Assembly: GCF_028743715.1 (NCBI RefSeq)
Contig: NZ_CP117996.1
Span: 992,001-1,056,000, forward strand
DNA length: 64,000 bases
DNA from: Microbacterium sp. Clip185
Lineage (GTDB): Bacteria > Actinomycetota > Actinomycetes > Actinomycetales > Microbacteriaceae
Reading direction: 5' to 3'
The notes under the pieces are model-generated. The model ran no database searches, was not told the DNA's origin, and saw nothing but the letters and a program-made list of their open reading frames with translations. Positions 58,373 to 64,000 of this stretch are shown piece after piece. A program made the translations under genes and the position numbers. The stretch's first letter is position 1; each line of letters opens with the position of its first letter.

Positions 58373-59317
58373 GTGCGCCGTCCGCTCTACATCCTGTCCG
58401 CACTCGCGGTCAGCGCCGTCGCGCTCGCCGGATGCTCCGCCGCATCCTCACCCGACGCGACCTCCACGCCCGCCGCGAGCGCGGCAGCCGATCTCTGCGC
58501 GGATGTCGCCTCCCCGGGCGCCGCCTCCGACGCGGTGACCGTGTCGGGCGAGGTCGGACAGCAGCCGACCGCGACCTTCACGGCTCCGTTGGACATCTCC
58601 GACGTCGAGCGCACGGTGGTCACCGAGGGCACCGGCACCCCCGTCGCCGCGGGCGACTACGTCACCTACGCCCTTTCGGCGTTCGATGCCGCCACGGGGC
58701 AGCTGCAGGGCTCTGTGGGCTATGACGGCACCCCCGTGCAGCCGCAGCCGATCGCCGCGGAGAGCGTGCTCGGCAAGGTCCTGGGCTGCGCCACCCCCGG
58801 CACCCGTGTCGTGGCGACCCTTCCCGCGAGCAGCAACAGCGCCGCACAGGTGTTCGTCGTGGATCTCATCTCCTCGACGCCTGAGGCCGCATGGTGCCAG
58901 GCGGAGCCGTTCTCGGGCGACAAGCCCGCGGTGACCTTCACCGACGACAAGCCCACGATCACGATTCCCGCCTCCGCCCCCGAGGACGGCGTGCGCGTCG
59001 ACGTGCTCAAGGAGGGCGACGGCGACACCGTCGGTGCCGGCGACACGGTCGAGGTCAACTACGCAGGTGTGAAGTGGTCGGATGGCTCGACGTTCGACTC
59101 GAGCTACGACCGCGGCCAGACCGCGAGCTTCTCCACCGATGGCGTGGTCGTCGGCTTCAAGCGCGCGCTGGAAGGACAGAAGGTCGGTTCGCAGGTGCTG
59201 GTGTCGATGTCGCCCTCGTGCGGCTACGGCGAAGCGGGCTCCTCGCAGCAGCAGCTGGCGGGCGAGACGCTCGTCTTCGTGATCGACATCGTCTCCACGA
59301 AACCGACCGAGGGCTGA
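58373..59317 (+). CDS. FKBP-type peptidyl-prolyl isomerase lipoprotein
   Basis: A 314-residue secreted lipoprotein: signal [17 protein letters not shown] with lipobox cysteine C21, a Ser/Ala/Thr-rich linker, a middle domain (about 65-185) that resembles a degenerate FKBP, and a C-terminal FKBP domain (about 215-310) with [40 protein letters not shown] and YGEAG. It helps fold exported proteins. The GTG at 58373 follows GGAGG. Five bases from dxr, so cotranscribed. Confidence 0.9.
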   Translation: MRRPLYILSALAVSAVALAGCSAASSPDATSTPAASAAADLCADVASPGAASDAVTVSGEVGQQPTATFTAPLDISDVERTVVTEGTGTPVAAGDYVTYALSAFDAATGQLQGSVGYDGTPVQPQPIAAESVLGKVLGCATPGTRVVATLPASSNSAAQVFVVDLISSTPEAAWCQAEPFSGDKPAVTFTDDKPTITIPASAPEDGVRVDVLKEGDGDTVGAGDTVEVNYAGVKWSDGSTFDSSYDRGQTASFSTDGVVVGFKRALEGQKVGSQVLVSMSPSCGYGEAGSSQQQLAGETLVFVIDIVSTKPTEG

Positions 59318-59321
59318 TCCC

Positions 59322-60410
59322 GTGCGGCGCGTCGTCGTCCTCGGCTCCACTGGGTCGATCGGCACCCAGGCGCTGGAGGTGATCCGCAACAACCCGGATC
59401 GCTTCCGCGTCGTGGGGCTGGCGGCGGGCACGGATGCAGCGGGACTCGCGGTCCAGGCGGCCGAGTTCGGCGTCGCCGACACCGCGCTCGGCGCGGTCGA
59501 GGCCGAGGCGCTCGTGCGCGGCGTCGACGCCGATGTCGTCCTCAACGGCATCACGGGCTCGGTCGGGCTCGGTCCGACCCTCGCCGCTCTCGAGGAGGGA
59601 CGCACGCTCGCGCTCGCCAACAAGGAGTCGCTGATCGTCGGGGGCGAGCTGGTGACCGCCCTCGCCGATCCCGGACAGATCGTTCCGGTGGATTCCGAGC
59701 ATTCGGCGATCGCGCAGGCACTGCGCTCGGGAAAGCCCTCCGAGGTGCGCCGACTGGTGCTCACCGCATCCGGAGGACCGTTTCGCGGACGCACCCGTGA
59801 GCAGCTGGCAGCCGCGACCCCGGCCGAGGCGCTCGCCCACCCGACGTGGGACATGGGACGCGTGGTGACCACCAATTCAGCGACGCTCGTGAACAAGGGG
59901 CTCGAGGTCATCGAGGCGCATCTTCTCTTCGGCGTTGCCTACGCCGACATCGACGTCGTGGTGCATCCGCAGTCGATCGTGCACTCGATGGTCGAGTTCG
60001 TGGACGGATCCACTATCGCGCAGGCCTCGCCGCCGGACATGCGCCTGCCGATCTCGCTGGGGCTCGACTGGCCGCACCGCGTGAGCGGCGTCGGTGCGCC
60101 GCTCGATTTCACCCGCGCGTCCTCCTGGACGTTCGAGCCGCTCGACGAGGAGGCGTTCCCGGCGGTCGCGCTCGCCAAGAGCGTGGGTGAGGCGGGGCGC
60201 ACGTACCCTGCGGTATTCAACGCGGCCAACGAGCAGGCAGTGGACGCGTTCCACGAGGGACGGATCGGCTTCCTGGACATCGTCGACATCGTCCGCCGTG
60301 TCGTCGACACGCACGAGGCCCCCGCGACACTGAGTCGCGAGGGCCTGGCGGATGCCGAGAGCTGGGCGCGCCGTGCTGCGGATGCGGCCGTGGCGGCGTC
60401 CGCTCAGTAG
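59322..60410 (+). CDS. dxr: 1-deoxy-D-xylulose 5-phosphate reductoisomerase
   Basis: A 362-residue NADPH-dependent enzyme of the MEP isoprenoid pathway. [15 protein letters not shown] binds [18 protein letters not shown] and [12 protein letters not shown] hold the metal site (D, E and later E of the loop), and [12 protein letters not shown] is typical near the end. GTG 59322 is the only fitting start. Downstream it converges on pflA with a 7-base overlap. Confidence 0.97.
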   Translation: MRRVVVLGSTGSIGTQALEVIRNNPDRFRVVGLAAGTDAAGLAVQAAEFGVADTALGAVEAEALVRGVDADVVLNGITGSVGLGPTLAALEEGRTLALANKESLIVGGELVTALADPGQIVPVDSEHSAIAQALRSGKPSEVRRLVLTASGGPFRGRTREQLAAATPAEALAHPTWDMGRVVTTNSATLVNKGLEVIEAHLLFGVAYADIDVVVHPQSIVHSMVEFVDGSTIAQASPPDMRLPISLGLDWPHRVSGVGAPLDFTRASSWTFEPLDEEAFPAVALAKSVGEAGRTYPAVFNAANEQAVDAFHEGRIGFLDIVDIVRRVVDTHEAPATLSREGLADAESWARRAADAAVAASAQ

Positions 60411-61306
60411 ACCGTCAGTCCTTCCGCGGCGAACTGCCCGCGCACCCGCTCGATGAGCTCCTTCTCCGGTGCGGGAGTGTCTTCGAGCGGGTAGGTGCGC
60501 CCCAGCTCGTGCCACTTGTCGCGACCCATCTGGTGAAACGGCAGGACCTCGACGCGCGTGACGGTGCCGGGCGTGATCTCGTTCAGAGATGCGGCGTACC
60601 GCGCGACAGCGGCGACGTTGTCCACATCGTCGGTGAGACCGGGCACCAGGACGAATCGCACCCACACCTCGACGTCGCCGCGCCGCGCGAGGCGCTCGCC
60701 GAACTCGAGGGTCGGTTCGAGCTCCCGGCCCGTGACACGGCGATACGTGTCCGCGTCGCCGGACTTCACATCCAGCAGGACCAGGTCGGTGTCGGCGAGC
60801 AGCTCGTCGGACGCGTGCGCTCCCAGATAGCCGGAGGTGTCGAGCGCCGTGTGGATCCCCATCTCCTTGGCGCCGCGGATCAACCGGGCGGCGAACGCGG
60901 GCTGCATCAGAACCTCGCCCCCGGAGATCGTGAGACCGCCTCCGGTGGCGCGGAAGACGCCGAGGTAGCGGCGGAGGCGTTCCAGCACCGCATCCGCGGT
61001 GACGGGGACCCCGTCCTTCATGGCGAACGTGTCAGGGTTCTGGCAGTACAGGCACCGCAGCGGGCAGCCGTTGAGGAACAGGGTCAGGCGCGTTCCGGGG
61101 CCGTCGACCGCCGTCACCAGCTCCCAGGAGTGCACCGACCCGAGCTCGCCGGAGCGCATCGCTGCGAGGCGACCCGCGCGATCGATGTCGGCGACTTCGA
61201 GGCCGTGGAGGCCGGCACCACCGCGACGGGTGGTGCCGGCCTCCACGACCGGAGCATCGAGCTGCACCGCGTCCCGGGGGAGCGGAGTGCCCAGCAGCAC
61301 GGTCAT
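60404..61306 (-). CDS. pflA: Pyruvate formate-lyase-activating enzyme
   Basis: A 300-residue (or 251-residue) radical SAM enzyme that installs the glycyl radical on PflB. The iron-sulfur cysteines are C81, C85 and C88 ([12 protein letters not shown]), with [14 protein letters not shown] next. ATG 61306 is eight bases after the pflB stop; the family-conserved part ([19 protein letters not shown]) begins only at about residue 54, so ATG 61159 (M50) is an alternative that would give the usual length of about 250. The first 50 codons contain a perfect 18-bp inverted repeat. Lies in one transcript with pflB. Confidence 0.93.
   Translation of the reverse strand: MTVLLGTPLPRDAVQLDAPVVEAGTTRRGGAGLHGLEVADIDRAGRLAAMRSGELGSVHSWELVTAVDGPGTRLTLFLNGCPLRCLYCQNPDTFAMKDGVPVTADAVLERLRRYLGVFRATGGGLTISGGEVLMQPAFAARLIRGAKEMGIHTALDTSGYLGAHASDELLADTDLVLLDVKSGDADTYRRVTGRELEPTLEFGERLARRGDVEVWVRFVLVPGLTDDVDNVAAVARYAASLNEITPGTVTRVEVLPFHQMGRDKWHELGRTYPLEDTPAPEKELIERVRGQFAAEGLTVY
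61205..61246 (-). repeat. Perfect 18-bp inverted repeat in the 5' part of pflA
   Basis: GTGGAGGCCGGCACCACC (61205-61222), 6-base loop, exact reverse complement to 61246. It codes about residues 21-34 of the longer PflA. It could be an attenuator hairpin between pflB and pflA if the downstream start is the true one. No T-run follows. Confidence 0.85.
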
Positions 61307-61313
61307 GAGTGAC

Positions 61314-63590
61314 TCACATCCCCCCGTGGAAGGTGCGGGACAGCACATCGAGCTGCTGTTCGCGCGTCAGCCGCACGAAGTTCACGGCGTAGCCGGACAC
61401 GCGGATGGTCAGCTGCGGGTAGGCCTCGGGGTTCTCCATGGCATCCAGAAGCGTCTCGCGGTTCAGCACGTTGACGTTCATGTGATAGCCGTTGGAGCTG
61501 AAGTAGGCATCCAGCAGGCCCGCCAGATTGCGCGAGCGCTCGTCGGCGGTGCGGCCGAGGCCGGCCGGCACGATCGTGTTGGTCAGCGAGATCCCGTCCT
61601 GAGCCTCGGTGTAGGGCACCTTCGCGACCGAGAGCGCCGAGGCCAGCATCCCGTGGGTGTCGCGTCCGTTCATCGGGTTGGCGCCCGGCGCGAACGGCTC
61701 ACCCGCCCGGCGGCCGTCGGGGGTGTTGCCCGTGGCCTTGCCGTAGACCACGTTCGAGGTGATCGTCAGCACGGACTGCGTCGGCAGTGCGTTGCGGTAC
61801 ATCGGGTGACGGCGAAGCTTCGCCATGAACCGTTCGACGAGCTCCACGGCAATGGCGTCGGCGCGGTCGTCGTCGTTGCCGTAGGCGGGGAAGACGCCTT
61901 CGGTGCGGTAGTCGACGACGATGCCGCGCTCGTCGCGGATCGGCGTCACAGTGGCGTACTTGATGGCGGACAGGGAGTCTGCCGCGACCGAGAGGCCGGC
62001 GATGCCGAAAGCCATCGTGCGCAGCACGTCCTTGTCGTGAAGCGCCATCTCGAGCCGCTCGTACGCGTACTTGTCGTGCGACCAGTGGATGCAGTTGAGA
62101 GCCTCCACGTAGGTCGCGGCGAGCCAGTCCATCATCCGGTCGAAGCGTGCGTCGACGTCGGCGTAGTCGAGGGGGCCGTCTCCGACGGGCGTCTCCTCGG
62201 GGGCGATCTGCTCGCCCGTGACCTCGTCACGTCCGCCGTTGATCGCGTACAGCAGGGTCTTGGCGAGGTTCACGCGTGCGCCGAAGAACTGCATCTGCTT
62301 GCCGACCCGCATCGGGGACACGCAGCAGGCGATGGCCGCGTCGTCGCCCCACTGGGTGCGGATGAGGTCATCCGACTCGTACTGAACGGCCGAGGTGTCG
62401 ATCGAGACCTGCGCGCAGAAGTTCTTGAACCCCTCTGGCAGCTGCTCGCTCCAGAACACGGTCATGTTGGGCTCGGGAGCGGGACCCAGGTTGTAGAGCG
62501 TCTGCAGGTAGCGGAACGAGGTGCGCGTCACGAGCGGACGTCCGTCCTCGCCGACGCCTCCGATCGTCTCGGTGACCCAGGTCGGGTCGCCGGAGAACAG
62601 CTGGTCGTACTCGGGGGTGCGAAGGAACCGCACGATGCGCAGCTTGATCACGAAGTCGTCGATGATCTCCTGCGCTTCGCTCTCGGTAAGCACTCCCCGC
62701 TCGAGGTCGCGCTGGACGAACACGTCGAGGAAGGTCGAGGTGCGACCGAGCGACATCGCTGCGCCGTTCTGCTCCTTGACCGAACCGAGGTAGGCGAAGT
62801 AGAGCCACTGGACGGCCTCGCGGGCGGTCGTAGCGGGGCCGGAGATGTCGTAGCCGTAGGAGGCCGCCATCTGCTTCAGCTCGCCCAGGGCGCGGATCTG
62901 CTCGGCGTGCTCCTCGCGGGCGCGGACGATGTCCTCCGAGAACGGCGTCGTGTCCAGGCCCAGCTTGTCGAGCTTCTTCGCGGCGATGAGGGCGTCGACG
63001 CCGTAGAGCGCGACGCGGCGGTAGTCGCCGATGATGCGGCCGCGGCCGTAGGCATCGGGCAGACCCGTGATGATGTGGGAGCGGCGGGCAGCGCGCACCG
63101 CGGGGGAGTACACGTCGAAGACGCCCTCGTTGTGGGTCTTGCGGTACTGCGTGTAGATGGCCTTCAGCGTCTCGTCGACCTCGTAGCCGTAGGTCTTCAG
63201 AGCGCCCTCGACCATCCGCCATCCGCCGTTCGGCATGATGGCGCGCTTGAGCGGCGCGTCGGTCTGCAGGCCGACGATCAGTTCATCGTCCTTGGCGATG
63301 TACCCGGGCTGGTGGGCCGTGATCGCGGCGGGCGTGTAGGGGTCGACGTCGTAGACGCCGCGCTCGCGCTCCTCGGGGAACATGGCGGCGAGCGTGTTCC
63401 ACACCCGCGTCGTGCGCTGGGTGGGGCCCGCGAGGAACGAGCCGTCGCCGGTGTACGGGGTGTAGTTGCGCTGGATGAAGTCGCGCACGTCGATGCCGTC
63501 CTGCCACGGGCCGGCCGTGAAGCCGTCCCAGGCCTGGGGCTGGGCGTCCTGCGCGTCGCGGGATACTCCTGCGGGGGTGACGATGCTCAT
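61314..63590 (-). CDS. pflB: Formate C-acetyltransferase (pyruvate formate-lyase)
   Basis: A 758-residue glycyl-radical enzyme that splits pyruvate with CoA into acetyl-CoA and formate under anaerobic conditions. Active-site cysteines C422-C423 ([12 protein letters not shown]) and the radical glycine G733 ([12 protein letters not shown]) are present; the C-terminus is complete (FHGGM). ATG 63590 has AAGGAAG seven bases upstream. The enzyme is destroyed by oxygen when activated, so its presence implies microaerobic or anaerobic growth phases. pflA follows in the same transcript. Confidence 0.97.
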   Translation of the reverse strand: MSIVTPAGVSRDAQDAQPQAWDGFTAGPWQDGIDVRDFIQRNYTPYTGDGSFLAGPTQRTTRVWNTLAAMFPEERERGVYDVDPYTPAAITAHQPGYIAKDDELIVGLQTDAPLKRAIMPNGGWRMVEGALKTYGYEVDETLKAIYTQYRKTHNEGVFDVYSPAVRAARRSHIITGLPDAYGRGRIIGDYRRVALYGVDALIAAKKLDKLGLDTTPFSEDIVRAREEHAEQIRALGELKQMAASYGYDISGPATTAREAVQWLYFAYLGSVKEQNGAAMSLGRTSTFLDVFVQRDLERGVLTESEAQEIIDDFVIKLRIVRFLRTPEYDQLFSGDPTWVTETIGGVGEDGRPLVTRTSFRYLQTLYNLGPAPEPNMTVFWSEQLPEGFKNFCAQVSIDTSAVQYESDDLIRTQWGDDAAIACCVSPMRVGKQMQFFGARVNLAKTLLYAINGGRDEVTGEQIAPEETPVGDGPLDYADVDARFDRMMDWLAATYVEALNCIHWSHDKYAYERLEMALHDKDVLRTMAFGIAGLSVAADSLSAIKYATVTPIRDERGIVVDYRTEGVFPAYGNDDDRADAIAVELVERFMAKLRRHPMYRNALPTQSVLTITSNVVYGKATGNTPDGRRAGEPFAPGANPMNGRDTHGMLASALSVAKVPYTEAQDGISLTNTIVPAGLGRTADERSRNLAGLLDAYFSSNGYHMNVNVLNRETLLDAMENPEAYPQLTIRVSGYAVNFVRLTREQQLDVLSRTFHGGM

Positions 63591-63714
63591 GATGTCGCTT
63601 CCTTGTCCTCGTGGGGCTGGTCGCGTCGGGGTGGTGCTCGTCGTCGGGCGCCCGCCCGGCGGGCCTGCTGTCACGCTAGACCCGCGCTGCGGCGCCGTTC
63701 CGAGCGTGCACGCC

Positions 63715-63767
63715 GTGAATAATCACAGAGGTCAGACCACTGACTTCCTTGTGTGGGAACAACAAGG
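63715..63767 (-). promoter_or_regulatory. Dyad-rich upstream region of pflB
   Basis: Three inverted repeats in 53 bases: GTGAATAATCAC (63715-63726), GTCAG-ACCA-CTGAC (63731-63744) and CCTTGT-N9-ACAAGG (63747-63767). Their AT content and position about 125-175 bases upstream of pflB suggest regulator sites; the last resembles a Rex-type redox site only loosely. The remainder of the 244-base gap is G/C-rich with nothing recognised. Confidence 0.45.
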
Positions 63768-63834
63768 TTCTCGGCACGCCAGGGGCCAAGGTCCTGCGCG
63801 TGACAGGAGTCGCCGCAGAGCGGACGGATGCGGG

Positions 63835-64000
63835 TCAGTCCTCGTAGGGAACGGGCCAGCGCGGCTCGGGAACGGGCCACCCGGCGTCGCGCAGTGCGCG
63901 GCGGGCGAGCTCGCGAGCGGAGTACGGGGTGCGCTGTCCGCGGATGTCGCGGTAGTCCTGGTGGCCGGGGCCGGCCCAGAGGATCGCGTCGCCCTCGCCG
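63835..64000 (-). CDS. Mur ligase family protein, C-terminal 54 residues
   Basis: The gene enters from the right edge and ends at 63835. The visible end, GEGDAILWAGPGHQDYRDIRGQ, then TPYSARELARRALRDAG and VPYED, matches the C-terminal domain of MurE-type UDP-N-acetylmuramyl-tripeptide synthetases (GDAVLIAGKGHEDYQ type motif). A murE-like paralogue is likelier than the housekeeping murE, as no dcw genes are adjacent. Which Mur ligase it is cannot be settled from 54 residues. Confidence 0.7.
   Translation of the reverse strand, partial: GEGDAILWAGPGHQDYRDIRGQRTPYSARELARRALRDAGWPVPEPRWPVPYED

Overview
The window is high-GC, densely coded DNA from an actinobacterium, most likely a member of the Microbacteriaceae close to Microbacterium. 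The reasons are the strong G/C bias at third codon positions, frequent GTG starts, genes overlapping as ATGA or GTGA, actinobacterial families (DUF3097, DUF6458, a DUF2993 protein, a Rho with a long low-complexity N-terminus, an Asp/Ser-rich SMR exporter under a guanidine-III riboswitch) and the linked order lysA-hom-thrC-thrB-rho-prfA ... prmC-sua5-wecA-atpIBEFHAGDC. I see no prophage, insertion sequence, CRISPR array or rRNA. No stretch longer than about 250 bases lacks a gene. This is an ordinary chromosomal backbone with several accessory metabolic blocks.

Layout. 1-4.0 kb (minus strand): the start of an unrecognised conserved protein, an arginase-family protein, PspA and a TPM-domain envelope protein with a glycine-repeat tail. 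4.1-8.5 kb (plus): DUF3097, trmB, a CPBP-like membrane protein, a guanidine-III riboswitch with a Gdx exporter, a GT-C mannosyltransferase-like protein and tRNA-Arg(CCG). 8.5-14.8 kb: a zinc alcohol dehydrogenase pair, an FUSC-like exporter, an HD protein, a Ser/Thr kinase, DUF6458 and an SGNH hydrolase. 14.9-26.4 kb (plus): transglutaminase-like protein, argS, DUF2993, then lysA-hom-thrC-thrB-rho-prfA. 26.4-29.4 kb (minus): an amidase and cysK-cysE, which split prfA from prmC. 29.5-39.8 kb (plus): prmC, a Sua5/TsaC enzyme, a WecA/TagO-type transferase, an AtpI-like protein and the complete F1Fo ATP synthase operon.

39.8-49.7 kb: YaaA, DUF5684, a PP2C phosphatase, an orphan EccC-like FtsK/SpoIIIE ATPase, then an amino-acid permease, a saccharopine-dehydrogenase-like oxidoreductase, an asparaginase and an OsmC protein. 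49.7-58.3 kb is a three-carbon block: glpD-glpF-glpK on one side of a SorC-type regulator and dhaK-dhaL-dhaM on the other, with plsC upstream. A perfect palindrome in the glpD/regulator intergenic region is the obvious operator. 58.4-64 kb: an FKBP lipoprotein, dxr, pyruvate formate-lyase activase and pyruvate formate-lyase, then the C-terminus of a Mur ligase.

Three patterns run through the window. First, many genes have an extended or plain -10 hexamer (TANNNT) ending exactly 6 nt before the start codon, which predicts leaderless mRNAs. Second, the octamer GGATGCGG / CCGCATCC recurs in both orientations and in different reading frames, using otherwise avoided codons. Third, translational coupling is the rule inside operons. 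The clearest regulatory elements are the guanidine-III riboswitch, the SorC operator and a dyad-rich promoter upstream of pyruvate formate-lyase.
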